A DNA stretch of 64,000 nucleotides, from contig NZ_JAFFZM010000007.1 of the NCBI RefSeq assembly GCF_017676345.1, positions 124,001-188,000 on the forward strand, given 5' to 3'. The notes beneath the pieces were generated by a model. That model saw only the letters and a list, made by a program, of their open reading frames with translations. It was not told the origin of the DNA and ran no database searches. The DNA comes from Streptomyces smyrnaeus (GTDB taxonomy: Bacteria > Actinomycetota > Actinomycetes > Streptomycetales > Streptomycetaceae). A program made the translations under genes and the position numbers. Positions 1 through 8,634 of the stretch are shown piece after piece; position 1 is the first letter of the stretch, and the number at the start of each line of letters is the position of its first letter.

Positions 1-389
1 GCCAGGGACCGCACCAGCAGCATCAGCCCCACCAGAAATGCGGTGTCGCGTCCGAGGTTGAGTCCGGCGTCGGCGCCGCCCAGTTTCCACGCCAGGAGCG
101 CGGTCGCGCAGGCAGCCAGGACCGTGCCTGCGGCCAGCGCGGTGTCCATCCAGGCCACGGGCCGGGTCGCGGTCGCCTCTGCTGCCGGCAGGCGGGAGTC
201 GAGGCACAGCGCCAGCGCGGCGCACAGCAGGATGGGGAGCAGGGCGATGACCGGCGCGGACACTGCTCCGGCCAGGAATGAGGGCAGGTCGAGCACCGTG
301 TCCCGCCACAGCAGGGCCAGGAGGCAGAACGGTAGGAACAGCGCGGGCAGGACTGTGTGGGCACGTCGTGCTTTGATCCACCACGTCAT
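1..389 (-). CDS. Membrane protein, partial (runs off left edge)
   Basis: An ATG at 389 opens a frame that continues past the left edge of the window; about 129 residues are visible. Translation begins MTWWIKARRAHTVLPALF and shows at least four hydrophobic segments (about residues 12-27, 38-57, 75-92 and 108-125), so it is an integral membrane protein. Its start overlaps the stop of the upstream gene as ATGA, so the two are translationally coupled in one operon. No family motif is visible and I do not assign a function; membrane subunits paired this way are often transporter permeases, but that is only a guess. Confidence 0.7.
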   Translation of the reverse strand, partial: MTWWIKARRAHTVLPALFLPFCLLALLWRDTVLDLPSFLAGAVSAPVIALLPILLCAALALCLDSRLPAAEATATRPVAWMDTALAAGTVLAACATALLAWKLGGADAGLNLGRDTAFLVGLMLLVRSL

Positions 390-1738
390 CGTGTGCCGCC
401 TCGGGTCGGGCAGACGTCGGCGAGTGTGGCGCGGTACCAGGAGCGCTGCCGGGCATTCGACTGTTTCAGTACCGCGTTCACGCGGGCTTTCACGCGTGCC
501 ACGCGTGCGTCTTCGGCTCGCTGGATCCGGGCCAGGTCTTTGTCGTCCCCCGGGTCGAGGACGTCGCCCCGGAGCGCCTTGAGGTAGCGCTTGTCCTCCT
601 CGACCTGGTGTGCCTGCCAGAGGCGGAGTGCGGAAGCGTCGGCCGGGCGTGGGTCGGCGCAAGGCAGGGTGCCTGCGGCGCGCAGAACGCGGTACCGCAG
701 CGCGCCGTCACGCTCTGCCTGCGTGAGTGGCAGGTGCCACTCGGTACCGGTGGTGCGGTACCTGCCCTCCAGGAGGGAGTCGGTCACCTTGCGGGGCATG
801 TCGACCGGAACGCCGGCGGTGCGCAGGGTGGTGGTGACGTCGATGATCGTGTGCCGGGTTCGGTCGAGGATCTGGTCCGACTGGCGCGGAACGCACACTT
901 GTGGCTGCTTGCCGACGCAGGCCACGGGCAGCTGGGCGCGGGTGGTGGGCGGTGTCTCTTCCCAGTCGGAGGCGATCCGGTAGGCGACGGCGGAGGTGCC
1001 AACGGTCACGAGGCAGGCTGCCACCACGGCGCCCGCACGCGTGACCGTTGATCTGCTGACGCACCACAGCAGCCCGATCCCGACGGCGAGACCGACCGTG
1101 GGCAGGACATGAGCGGCCAGGGAAGACCACGTTGCCAGTTCGCCGAATGCCAAGAACCCTGAGTAGGAACCTGACAGGTGACGGGACCAGTTCGCGCCGG
1201 TGTCGCTGAACTGCCCGGCCCCGGCGAAAGCGACGAGGTAGAAGACGCCTACGGCCAGCAGAGGTGCGGCGAGCAGACGGGGAGCGAGGCGTCCCACGGC
1301 GAAGCCGATGACACAGTGCCCGAGCGCCAGAACGGCTGCCATGGCGGGGAGCTGGAGCGACCCGAGAGTGGGAGCCACCCCCTCCTGGACCAGGGCCAGA
1401 CCGGCCGCCAGTACCAACATCAGCCAGCCGAGCGCCAGCACCGGCCACAGCACACCGGCCGCAATCCGGAATCGGGTGCGCACCGGGGCGAGTCGCCATA
1501 CCCCGTCCTGCTTGAGACGGCCCGCTTCCCACGCGCTCAGGGCTGAGACGACGGCGTAGGTAAGACCGTAGAAGGGTCCCAACGCGAAGGAGACAACTTC
1601 CGGCGCATACGGCAGAACGCTCCGCGAGGCGGGGTAGTCGATGCCGAAGACGTGCACCGCGTAGAAGAGGGCGAATGCGACCACCAGCGGGGAGGCCCAC
1701 AAAGCGCTGCTCGTGCGTATGCGTGTGCGTAGTTTCAT
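386..1738 (-). CDS. Multi-spanning membrane protein with large polar C-terminal domain
   Basis: A 450-residue protein starting at the ATG preceded by GGAG five bases upstream. The N-terminal 270 residues hold about six to seven hydrophobic helices (first at roughly 15-35, others around 45-65, 95-120, 135-155, 165-185, 215-245 and 255-275). The C-terminal 170 residues are polar and helical, with four cysteines (CVGKQPQVC, then two near the end) that suggest an extracytoplasmic domain stabilised by disulfides. It is coupled by an ATGA overlap to the membrane gene that leaves the window. I do not recognise the family; an ABC-2-like permease component is possible. A perfect hairpin lies about 30 bases upstream of the start. 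Confidence 0.75.
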   Translation of the reverse strand: MKLRTRIRTSSALWASPLVVAFALFYAVHVFGIDYPASRSVLPYAPEVVSFALGPFYGLTYAVVSALSAWEAGRLKQDGVWRLAPVRTRFRIAAGVLWPVLALGWLMLVLAAGLALVQEGVAPTLGSLQLPAMAAVLALGHCVIGFAVGRLAPRLLAAPLLAVGVFYLVAFAGAGQFSDTGANWSRHLSGSYSGFLAFGELATWSSLAAHVLPTVGLAVGIGLLWCVSRSTVTRAGAVVAACLVTVGTSAVAYRIASDWEETPPTTRAQLPVACVGKQPQVCVPRQSDQILDRTRHTIIDVTTTLRTAGVPVDMPRKVTDSLLEGRYRTTGTEWHLPLTQAERDGALRYRVLRAAGTLPCADPRPADASALRLWQAHQVEEDKRYLKALRGDVLDPGDDKDLARIQRAEDARVARVKARVNAVLKQSNARQRSWYRATLADVCPTRGGTR

Positions 1739-1767
1739 GATGCTCCGAGGCGATGCTGGACGTGGCC

Positions 1768-1799
1768 GGACCGGGGGAAGCGTGCGCTTCCCCCGGTCC
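1768..1799. repeat. Perfect 15-bp inverted repeat in a divergent intergenic region
   Basis: GGACCGGGGGAAGCG and its exact complement are separated by only TG. It sits 30 bases upstream of the leftward membrane gene and about 200 bases from the rightward secreted-protein gene. A terminator here would have no obvious gene to end, so it may be a leader structure, or the terminator of a lost gene. Confidence 0.6.
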
Positions 1800-2000
1800 G
1801 AGTATGGGAGGGAGAAGAGGGTCAGCAGCCGCCAGAAGAGAAGTGATACCCCGGCGATGACATGCCGTCCAGCCGACGCCACGCCTCCCCCAACTCGCGG
1901 GCCTCGCCGAGGAGGGCGGGGGCGGCAGGGGTTGCGGCCGCATGATGTTGAATGTCGCGAGCCGATGCGGCACGAAGGATTTCGTACAAAGGGAGAGCAC

Positions 2001-2408
2001 ATGAAGAAGCTGAGACGCGCGCTGCTGGTGGTTCCTGCGGCAGCCGTTCTCCTCACCGCCGGGACGGCAACCGTCGCGTCTGCTGCGACCGGTGCCCCCA
2101 GTGGCGCACCCCCGTCCGGTGCCACGTGCGTGTCGACGTCCGGCGCGAAGGCGTGCTTCGCCGCGTATGGAGACCGTGTCTGGGTCAAGGACACGGCAGC
2201 GAACGGGCAGTCCGTCGCGGGAACGATCAAGTCCACGCTTCCGGAGCGCTGGGGCCGCGAGTGCTTCAACAGCCGCGGCAAGGCCGGCGGCTGGGTCATG
2301 TGCGACTTCGACGTGCCGGAGTACCAGGACGGCCGGCTCTGGGCTGTCAACAACCCCTTCATCGGCAGTCAGTCGTACACGAAGATCTACACCAGCGGCA
2401 TCATCTGA
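2001..2408 (+). CDS. Small secreted protein of unknown function
   Basis: A 135-residue protein with a good ribosome site (GGGAGAG) before the ATG. The first 29 residues form a typical Sec signal peptide: two lysines and two arginines, a hydrophobic core (ALLVVPAAAVLL) and a probable AxA cleavage site at VASA-A. The mature part is about 105 residues with four cysteines (CVSTSGAKAC, CF, CDF) that could form two disulfide bonds, and many aromatic residues near the end. It carries no enzyme motif that I recognise; it resembles the many small extracellular proteins of streptomycetes. It is transcribed away from the membrane operon. Confidence 0.85.
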   Translation: MKKLRRALLVVPAAAVLLTAGTATVASAATGAPSGAPPSGATCVSTSGAKACFAAYGDRVWVKDTAANGQSVAGTIKSTLPERWGRECFNSRGKAGGWVMCDFDVPEYQDGRLWAVNNPFIGSQSYTKIYTSGII

Positions 2409-2569
2409 GTCCCGAACTCTTGGCTGACCTGCTGACCGGCCGCCCCTGGACAGGGACGTCCATGTCAGTACAGGCGGACAGCCCCTCAGGACAGCTGGTC
2501 GCGCTGAGTGGTTGGCCTTGGTGGGCCAAAGCCTGTCTCATAGAGCGCTGTTGAGAAGCGGTGCTTGGG

Positions 2570-2603
2570 CCCGGGACGGTGGGGGATTCCATTCCGTCCC
2601 GGG
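2570..2603 (-). terminator. Hairpin terminator downstream of the SDR gene
   Basis: CCCGGGACGG and its exact complement form a 10-bp stem with a 14-base loop. It lies 12 bases beyond the stop codon of the leftward SDR gene. Confidence 0.65.
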
Positions 2604-2614
2604 CGGTGCCGGGT

Positions 2615-3340
2615 CTACGCCTCGACGATTTCCTGCGCGGACAAGTGCGGATACAAGAGGGCCGGGTCCTCGCCGAGCCGGGACTTCCACTGGGCCGTCC
2701 GCCGGTCGGCCAGCACTTCGAGGGAGTCGGCCTCAAGACCGTCCAGTGCCGCCCTGGCGATCACGTCGGGGTCCGACTTCTCGTCCTCGATGCCGGCCAT
2801 CATCTCGGTGTCGACACTCGCCATGGCCAGCGCCGTCACCTGGGTTCCCTGACCGGCGAGTTCGTACCGGATGCCGTTGGTCAGCGCCCAGGCAGCAGCC
2901 TTGGACGCCCCGTAGCTGTTGGAGTGCTCGTACGCCATCCAGGCCATGACGGACAGCACGTTCAGCACGGCACCGCCGCCGTTGGTGCGCAGGGCCGGCG
3001 CGAAGGCACGCACCATGCGCAGCGGGCCGAAGTAGTTGGTCTCCATCTCCAGCCGGATGTCCTCCTCCGCGCCATCGGTGAGCCGGGCGAAGGTCGACAC
3101 CCCGGCGTTGTTGACGAGCAGTGTCGTATCGCCGGCCACTGCCGCAGCCTGGTGCACGGAGGCGTCGTCGGTGACGTCCAGCGTCAGCGGGACGACACCG
3201 GGCAGCTGGGGGACGGTCTCCGGTCGGCGAGCGGCCGCGTAGATCTTCTTTGCACCCCGGCGCCGCAACTCGGTGACGAAGCTGTGCCCGATACCCCGGT
3301 TCGCCCCTGTGACCAGGGCAATCTCATTTCGAATGTCCAT
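2615..3340 (-). CDS. Short-chain dehydrogenase/reductase (SDR)
   Basis: A 241-residue NAD(P)-dependent oxidoreductase of the classical SDR family. The cofactor motif TGANRGIG is at about residues 11-18, the structural NNAG motif follows (LLVNNAGVS, about 78-86), and the catalytic pair is YGASK (about 142-146). Substrate cannot be told from sequence. The gene is divergent from a MerR regulator; the shared 62-bp spacer carries a perfect palindrome placed between promoter elements reading toward this gene, so the SDR gene is probably the MerR protein's target. Confidence 0.93.
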   Translation of the reverse strand: MDIRNEIALVTGANRGIGHSFVTELRRRGAKKIYAAARRPETVPQLPGVVPLTLDVTDDASVHQAAAVAGDTTLLVNNAGVSTFARLTDGAEEDIRLEMETNYFGPLRMVRAFAPALRTNGGGAVLNVLSVMAWMAYEHSNSYGASKAAAWALTNGIRYELAGQGTQVTALAMASVDTEMMAGIEDEKSDPDVIARAALDGLEADSLEVLADRRTAQWKSRLGEDPALLYPHLSAQEIVEA

Positions 3341-3347
3341 GCCCGCT

Positions 3348-3379
3348 ACGCTAAAACCTCACGTCGACGTGAGAGTCAA
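3348..3379 (-). promoter_or_regulatory. MerR-type promoter/operator for the SDR gene
   Basis: Reading leftward, a -35 TTGACT (3374-3379) and a -10-like TTAGCG (3349-3354) are separated by 19 bp. This is the long spacer typical of MerR-activated promoters. The spacer holds the perfect 16-bp palindrome CTCACGTCGACGTGAG (3358-3373). The implied start point is close to the SDR ATG, so the transcript may be leaderless. Confidence 0.7.
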
Positions 3380-3402
3380 GTGCAGGAAGGGGCACCGAGG
3401 CG

Positions 3403-3783
3403 GTGAAGAACGAGGCCATGAAGATCGGAGAGCTCGCGCAGCGGGCCGGTGTGAGCGTGCGCGCGTTGCGCTACTACGAGGAACAAGGCTTGCTGAGCCC
3501 GGAGCGCACGCTCTCGGGACAGCGCCGCTACACCGAGGACACCGTCGAGGTGGTACGCCTGTTCCAGCAGTTCTACGCGGCCGGCCTCAGCAGCCGCGCC
3601 ATTGCGGCACTGCTGCCCTGCGTGAACAACGGTCGCACCACCGCCGCACAGCGCCGCATGCTGCGTGCCGAACGCGACCGCCTCGCGGCCAAGGTCGAGG
3701 AAATGACCCGCACTCTCCTCCGACTCGACCAGCTCATCGCCTCGGCCGACCACCACGGCGCGCCGGCTCACGCCCCTCGTTGA
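3403..3783 (+). CDS. MerR-family transcriptional regulator
   Basis: About 126 residues. The N-terminal winged helix-turn-helix is clear: MKIGELAQRAGVSVRALRYY, then GLLSPERTLSGQRRY, the classic MerR DNA-binding signature. A coiled-coil dimerisation helix follows (about residues 80-115), and the effector domain is very short, with one Cys only (LPCVNN). It therefore probably responds to a small organic ligand or stress rather than to a metal. The start may be the GTG at 3403 or the ATG at 3418 (MKIGEL), which fits the family start better. It is divergent from the SDR gene, with a MerR-type operator between them. Confidence 0.9.
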   Translation: MKNEAMKIGELAQRAGVSVRALRYYEEQGLLSPERTLSGQRRYTEDTVEVVRLFQQFYAAGLSSRAIAALLPCVNNGRTTAAQRRMLRAERDRLAAKVEEMTRTLLRLDQLIASADHHGAPAHAPR

Positions 3784-3988
3784 GGACCGCGGCCAGCACC
3801 GTCGTGAGGAAATGGTGTTGCGTCGGCTGAGGAGCAGCTTCTACCTTCACGCCAGCGCGACAGACGCGTGATCACGGGATGGGGAGGTTGATGAATATGG
3901 CCGCCGTCGGCCCTCATCGGCATGCCCTCATCCGGCCCGCGCGACAGCAGAGCGCGGCCCGGGTCGCTCCAACGACCAGGAGAGACAC

Positions 3989-4507
3989 GTGTCTTCCTCT
4001 ACTTCACCCGCTCACGCCGACCTGACCACCCAGCGCCTCATCCTGCGGCCCTGGACGACGAGCGAGATCACCGCGATCCTCACTGACACCAGGTCCGCGC
4101 ACTGGGCGGACGACTTCCCCGCCGACGGCGATCGGGTGGTCGCGGGCCTCTTCGACCAGAACCCCGCCTGGCTCGGTGCCTACGGTCACCGTCTGATCAT
4201 CGAGCGCGAGAGCGGCCTGCTGGTGGGCTCGATCGGCCTGTTCTGGCCGCCCGCCGAGGGGATCATCGAGATCGGCTACGGCATCGTGGCTTCCCGCCGT
4301 GGCAAGGGCTATGCCCCCGAAGCCACCCGGGCTCTGACTGAGTTCGCCCTCACGGCGCCGGATGTCCACACGGTGTCCGCCGACGTGGAGCTGTCGAACC
4401 CGTCCTCGGTCCGAGTACTGGAGAAGGCAGGCTTCCACCGGTGGGCCAGCACCGAGGAGAACGCAGCCCGGTTCACGGTCACACGTATGCACCTCGACCG
4501 GAGCTGA
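3989..4507 (+). CDS. GNAT-family N-acetyltransferase (RimJ/RimL-like)
   Basis: A 172-residue protein starting at GTG, with GGAGAG six bases upstream. The N-terminal TTQRLILRPWTTSE is the hallmark of the RimJ/RimL-type GNAT group (acetyltransferase_3), and the acetyl-CoA pyrophosphate loop is visible as SRRGKGYAPEA (about residues 107-117). The C-terminal NPSSVRVLEKAGFHR motif is also typical. The substrate is unknown; relatives acetylate protein N-termini, polyamines or antibiotics. It converges on the XRE-family regulator, with a hairpin between them. Confidence 0.92.
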   Translation: MSSSTSPAHADLTTQRLILRPWTTSEITAILTDTRSAHWADDFPADGDRVVAGLFDQNPAWLGAYGHRLIIERESGLLVGSIGLFWPPAEGIIEIGYGIVASRRGKGYAPEATRALTEFALTAPDVHTVSADVELSNPSSVRVLEKAGFHRWASTEENAARFTVTRMHLDRS

Positions 4508-4511
4508 TTTC

Positions 4512-4546
4512 CCGGGGTCCTGGAGGCGATACCTCTGGGGCCCCGG
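4512..4546. terminator. Hairpin between convergent GNAT and XRE genes
   Basis: CCGGGGTCCTGGAGG pairs with CCTCTGGGGCCCCGG (12 of 15 positions, others G-U or mismatched) around a 5-base loop, five bases after the GNAT stop. It could serve both convergent genes. Confidence 0.55.
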
Positions 4547-4643
4547 CCCGTGGGCTGAACCGCCGGGCGACCCGCATGCCGCCGTAGCGCTCCCGTCGAC
4601 CGGGCCGCCGAAGATCCAGCCGGTTCCCCGCCCGCCTGCTGCT

Positions 4644-5504
4644 TCACCGTGTAGGCGTGCCCGCCCTCCCCGTGGGGAACTCCTCGATGCCGAGTACCTG
4701 CAGCAGCTCCAGCCGCTCGCGGGTCTCGGCGTCCGCCGGGGTGAGCACCAGCAGCTGCTGCCCCTGGTCGGGGGTGACCAAGGTCTCGCATTCCATTCGC
4801 AGGCGGCCCACCCGTGGATGCAGGAAGGTCTTCCGGTCGGCGCGCCGGACCGCCACCTCATGCTCGTCCCAGAGCCGGCGGAAGTCGGCGCTCGCGGTCT
4901 GCAACCGGTCGACGAGCCCGGCGACCTCCGGGTCGCCGGACCGGCGGCCGGCGACCGCACGCAGATCGGCCACGAGCTGGCGGGCGTGGCGCTCCTGCTC
5001 CTCGGGCGGGGCGGCGGCGCGGGCCGCCGGGTCGGTGAACCAGCGGTATGCGGCGTAGCGGCGGTCGCCGGAGAAGCCGGTGTGGTCGCCCGTGAGCAGG
5101 AGGGCGGCCCGGTTCTGGGCGAGGATCTCCCCCAGGTCGGACAGCACCAGGGCCGGGGTGTCGCCGAGCAGGTCGAGCATGCGGATCAGACCGGCGCGGG
5201 CGAGGCGAGCCACCCCGTCGGACAGTGGAGGCCGGTGGCCGGCCAAGTGGAACAGATGGTCCCGCTCGTCGTCGGACAGACGCAGCGCCCGGGCCAGCGC
5301 GCCGAGCAGCTGGACCGATGGGCGACTGCTGCGGCCCTGCTCTAGGCGTATGACGTAATCCACCGACACGCCGGCGAGCGTGGCCACCTCTTCCCGGCGC
5401 AGGCCGGCGGTGCGACGGCGGGGGCCGTCGGCGATGCCGACCTCGGCCGGGCGCATCGCCTCACGGCGGCGGCGCAGGAAATCGGCGAGCTGGTCACGTT
5501 GCAT
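4644..5504 (-). CDS. XRE-family regulator with MmyB-like ligand domain
   Basis: A 286-residue protein. The N-terminal helix-turn-helix is of the XRE type (RREEVATLAGVSVDYVIRLE at about residues 35-54). The C-terminal two thirds match the MmyB-like transcription-factor ligand-binding fold common in actinomycetes (LGDTPALVLSDLGEILAQN, RYAAYRWFTDP). These proteins commonly control an adjacent redox gene. Here the regulator is divergent from an aldo/keto reductase with a 127-bp shared promoter region, which supports that reading. The inducer is unknown. Confidence 0.9.
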   Translation of the reverse strand: MQRDQLADFLRRRREAMRPAEVGIADGPRRRTAGLRREEVATLAGVSVDYVIRLEQGRSSRPSVQLLGALARALRLSDDERDHLFHLAGHRPPLSDGVARLARAGLIRMLDLLGDTPALVLSDLGEILAQNRAALLLTGDHTGFSGDRRYAAYRWFTDPAARAAAPPEEQERHARQLVADLRAVAGRRSGDPEVAGLVDRLQTASADFRRLWDEHEVAVRRADRKTFLHPRVGRLRMECETLVTPDQGQQLLVLTPADAETRERLELLQVLGIEEFPTGRAGTPTR

Positions 5505-5631
5505 GCCCCCATCGTCCCTGGCGGTGGCGGCCGGATCCAGGGAGCGGCTCTCCCAGGATGAACGCTCCGCTCCCGTGCGTCGCAGCGCAGGGGCACAGTG
5601 AGTGCCCGGATCGACGACGAAGGAGAACGCG

Positions 5632-6627
5632 ATGCAAAGGCGAACCCTGGGCAGCACCGGCCCGGCTGTTTCCGCACTGGGCCTGGGTGCGATGAGCATG
5701 TCGGGCGCTTACGGCGCGGCTGATCGCACGGAGAGCATCGCCACCGTGCACGCCGCGCTGGAGGCCGGCGTCACGCTGATCGACACCGGCGACTTCTACG
5801 CCATGGGCCACAACGAACTCCTGCTCGCCGAGGCGCTGCGGGGCCGGGACCGCGACAGCTACCAGTTGAGCGTCAAGTTCGGCATGCTGCGGGGGCCGGG
5901 GCCCGATTTCGGAGGGTATGACGGCCGCCCCGAGGCGGTGAAGAACTTCCTGGCCTACTCGCTGACCCGGCTGGGCACCGACCACATCGACATCTACCGT
6001 CCCGCCCGACTCGACCCGGCGGTGCCGATCGAGGAGACCGTGGGCGCGATCAAGGAAATGGTCGATGCCGGGTACGTGCGGCACATCGGCCTCTCGGAGG
6101 TCGATGCGGCGACAGTCCGCCGGGCACACGCCGTGCACCCGATCGCCGACCTGCAGATCGAGTACTCGCTGATCTCCCGCGCGGTGGAAGCGGACGTCCT
6201 GCCCACGCTGCGGGAGCTCGGCATCGGCCTGACCGCCTACGGTGTCCTCAGCCGCGGCCTCATCTCCGGGCACTGGACGGCCGAGCGCAGCGCCGACCCC
6301 GACGACAGTCGCAGCCGCAGTCCCCGATTCTCCGGCGAGAACGTCGAACACAACCTCACCCTCGTGGAGGCGTTGCGACGGGTCGCCGAGGCGAAGGGCT
6401 GCACCGTCGCCCAGTTGGCCATCGCCTGGGTGGCTGCACAGGGCGCGGACATCGTGCCGCTGGTCGGCGCTCGCACCCGCGAACGGCTGGCCGAGGCGCT
6501 GCCCGCGATGGAGCTGGACCTCACCGCGGACGACTTCGCCGAGATCGACAAGGCGGTGCCGCCGGGCGCGGCGCGCGGCGACCGGTACCCGTCCGCGTTC
6601 ATGTCCGGTCTCGGCGTGGGGAACTGA
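5632..6627 (+). CDS. Aldo/keto reductase
   Basis: A 331-residue NADP-dependent aldo/keto reductase with a strong ribosome site (AAGGAG) before the ATG. Catalytic residues are in their family positions: Asp in LIDTGDFY (Tyr is the last residue shown) and Lys in SVKFG. The TIM-barrel strand motif [13 protein letters not shown] and the cofactor motif [13 protein letters not shown] near residue 275 are typical of the AKR13-like group. The usual catalytic His is not obvious: the strand where it normally lies reads IYRPARLD, as in other proteins of this subfamily. It is divergent from the XRE-type regulator that probably controls it. Confidence 0.93.
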   Translation: MQRRTLGSTGPAVSALGLGAMSMSGAYGAADRTESIATVHAALEAGVTLIDTGDFYAMGHNELLLAEALRGRDRDSYQLSVKFGMLRGPGPDFGGYDGRPEAVKNFLAYSLTRLGTDHIDIYRPARLDPAVPIEETVGAIKEMVDAGYVRHIGLSEVDAATVRRAHAVHPIADLQIEYSLISRAVEADVLPTLRELGIGLTAYGVLSRGLISGHWTAERSADPDDSRSRSPRFSGENVEHNLTLVEALRRVAEAKGCTVAQLAIAWVAAQGADIVPLVGARTRERLAEALPAMELDLTADDFAEIDKAVPPGAARGDRYPSAFMSGLGVGN

Positions 6628-6962
6628 GCGCAGCTCACCGACGCCCGGCCGCTTGGCGGACAGGTGCATGCAATTTCCTGACGGCCTCAGCGCCGCCATC
6701 CGGAGGCCAGAGACCGGAGGCGGACCGCCGGCCCCGGGTCGTCGGCCATCCGGCCGCCGGGTGAGCGGTGATCAGCAAGCTGTGAGCCGGACGGTGATGC
6801 GACGGGTGGGTGCCGGTCGGGGCCGTATCGTTCCGCGGCTCTATGCCGCAACCACGCCTGACGGCGGGTGCGTCATCCGGGCCGTTGCCGTTTGGAGCAG
6901 CGTCCGGACCGCAGGAGGATGCCCGCGGTGTGGAGTCCGGCCCTGCGAGAAGAGATGAAGCG
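6628..6962. other. Intergenic stretch with no recognised gene
   Basis: About 335 bases between the aldo/keto reductase and a hypothetical gene. Short frames on both strands show no coding character. The promoter of the following gene presumably lies near its right end. Confidence 0.5.
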
Positions 6963-7517
6963 ATGACATTGCATTCCGATGTGGCCGAGTTGCTGGCGGG
7001 GGCCGACATCCTCGATGTGGACGTCGAGGATGCCGTCGCGGACGAGCACGTGCGATCGTCCGCGTACCGACGCGTCGTCTCGGTGGCCGCTTCCTCGCGG
7101 AGCCGCGACCGAGACCGCGCGATCGTGGCCACGATTCTGCGGGACCCCAACGAGATGGGGTCCAAGACGGCTGTGGTCACCCTCGTGGACAGGATCGCGA
7201 TGAAGGTGTCCGGTCCTGGCGAGTTCCGGCAGTGGTCGGCCGAACTTTTGCCAGAAATCGACCAGCTCAAGACGGACGGGTACCGCGAGTTCATCCGCCG
7301 CCGCATCCACGACTGGCTGTTCTACCTGTCCATCGAGGAGGGTCACGTGCCGGCACCGGCCGAGTTGGCGCAGGTCACGGACTGGATGCAGCGCGTCCTC
7401 GCCCAGGAGTCGACGTCGCCGACGGTACTCGCCCTGCTCGCAGAGTCAGGCAACAGGAAGAAGACACGAAACATCGCGAAGAACCGAGCCGCAAGCCGCA
7501 AGCCGAGAACGAAATGA
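6963..7517 (+). CDS. Hypothetical protein, helical, basic C-terminus
   Basis: A 184-residue protein starting at ATG after a purine-rich leader (GAAGAGATGAAG). The codon usage looks coding and no overlapping frame competes. It has no signal peptide or membrane segment. Helical, charged segments cover residues 20-140 and the last 25 residues are very basic (SGNRKKTRNIAKNRAASRK), which suggests nucleic-acid or ribosome contact. I do not recognise the family. It stands alone between an aldo/keto reductase and a convergent hexapeptide-repeat gene. Confidence 0.75.
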   Translation: MTLHSDVAELLAGADILDVDVEDAVADEHVRSSAYRRVVSVAASSRSRDRDRAIVATILRDPNEMGSKTAVVTLVDRIAMKVSGPGEFRQWSAELLPEIDQLKTDGYREFIRRRIHDWLFYLSIEEGHVPAPAELAQVTDWMQRVLAQESTSPTVLALLAESGNRKKTRNIAKNRAASRKPRTK

Positions 7518-7588
7518 GTGGGGAGTGGCAATTGGCAGGGTGCCCGCTGCGACAGGGTGAGCACTGCTTGATGCGGCACTAGCCGGAA

Positions 7589-8233
7589 TCACTGGCCCGG
7601 GTTCAGCACCTCATCGTCCGCGTGCGTGCCGAACTCGGCGACGCGCACCTCCGCGACGTGCTCGTACCGGCTGATCCGGTCGGTCCACTCCGCGTCGACA
7701 CCGAACGCCACCTGGGCGAAGCCCACCCGCCCGACGGCCTCGGCCAGGCCTGGATCGCCGGGGGCCAGCAGCCGCACCGGCGCGTCAAGCGCCACGGTGT
7801 GCGGCGGCACGAAGTACTCGTCCGGCAGCACGGTGCGCGCGTGGACGAGCGCGCCGACAGCGACAACCGAGCCGGCCCCCAACCGTGCGCACTGCAGGAC
7901 CGTCGCCGCGGTCGCCACATAGACGCACCTGCCGACCTCGCAGCCCAGCAGCGTGGCATGCGGCCCCACGAAGACGTGGTCGTCGACAAGTACCGGCTGA
8001 TCGCCGGCGACCGCAGACCCGCGCAACACCGCGTTCTCGCAGATCACCGCCGCCTCCCCGACCTCGATCCGAGACCCCTCGGCATCGAGCACCGCACCGT
8101 ACATCACCCGCGACCTCGGCCCCACCCGGACATCACCGACGAGCGTGGCCGTCGGGGCGACGTAGGCGGTGGGATGGACCTGCGGTACATGCCCGCGATG
8201 CCGGATGCGGATTCCCTGCGCTTCAGCGATCAT
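7589..8233 (-). CDS. Gamma-carbonic-anhydrase-like hexapeptide-repeat protein
   Basis: A 214-residue left-handed beta-helix protein. Hexapeptide repeats run from VHPTAYVAPTATLVGDV through GSRIEVGEAAVICENAVLRG to CVYVATAATVLQCARLGAGSVV. Family members are trimeric gamma-class carbonic anhydrases or acyltransferases. The usual metal-binding histidines are only partly visible: HAT in VFVGPHATLLG is present, but the canonical HxxxxH pair is not obvious, so hydratase activity is doubtful. The ATG at 8233 is chosen because the repeat starts soon after; the frame stays open upstream but has no better start. It borders the biosynthetic cluster and is probably not part of it. Confidence 0.85.
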   Translation of the reverse strand: MIAEAQGIRIRHRGHVPQVHPTAYVAPTATLVGDVRVGPRSRVMYGAVLDAEGSRIEVGEAAVICENAVLRGSAVAGDQPVLVDDHVFVGPHATLLGCEVGRCVYVATAATVLQCARLGAGSVVAVGALVHARTVLPDEYFVPPHTVALDAPVRLLAPGDPGLAEAVGRVGFAQVAFGVDAEWTDRISRYEHVAEVRVAEFGTHADDEVLNPGQ

Positions 8234-8634
8234 GAACGGATTCTCAGCCGACCGACCGCGAGCATGCTGGCGGATTTCAGACGTCGCGTTCGCAGCAACC
8301 CTGCGCCATCCGCAGCAGTCCTGTGGTGTCCGGTCGCGATGCCGGGACAGTACTTCCGCGCGTAGAAGCAGTGCTCGACGGCATTGCGACGACGGTAGGT
8401 TTCGCGGCGAATCCGGGTGGCCGCCCGCCGCGGCGGCCTCTGTTGCGGCGGTGCGGTGCTGTTGCTGGTTGGTCATTTACGGAATGGTGTGGCCGAGCCC
8501 GGGCGTCGGCCCTCGGAACGGCACCGGACCCGGGGGGGGGCACCCCGGGGCACGCGGGGGCCCCGGGACGTGGCGGATCTTCCCGTTCGCCCCGTCCGCG
8601 GTCCGGCCCTTGCCACGGCCCCGGCCGCGGGCCG
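8234..8634. other. Intergenic border of the cluster with G-rich tract
   Basis: About 400 bases with no convincing gene. A run of ten G residues (about 8532-8541) is followed by GC-rich self-complementary sequence (CCCCGGGG ... CCCCGGGAC, up to about 8569) that could fold as a terminator for the leftward P450 gene. It marks the left border of the cluster. Confidence 0.5.
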
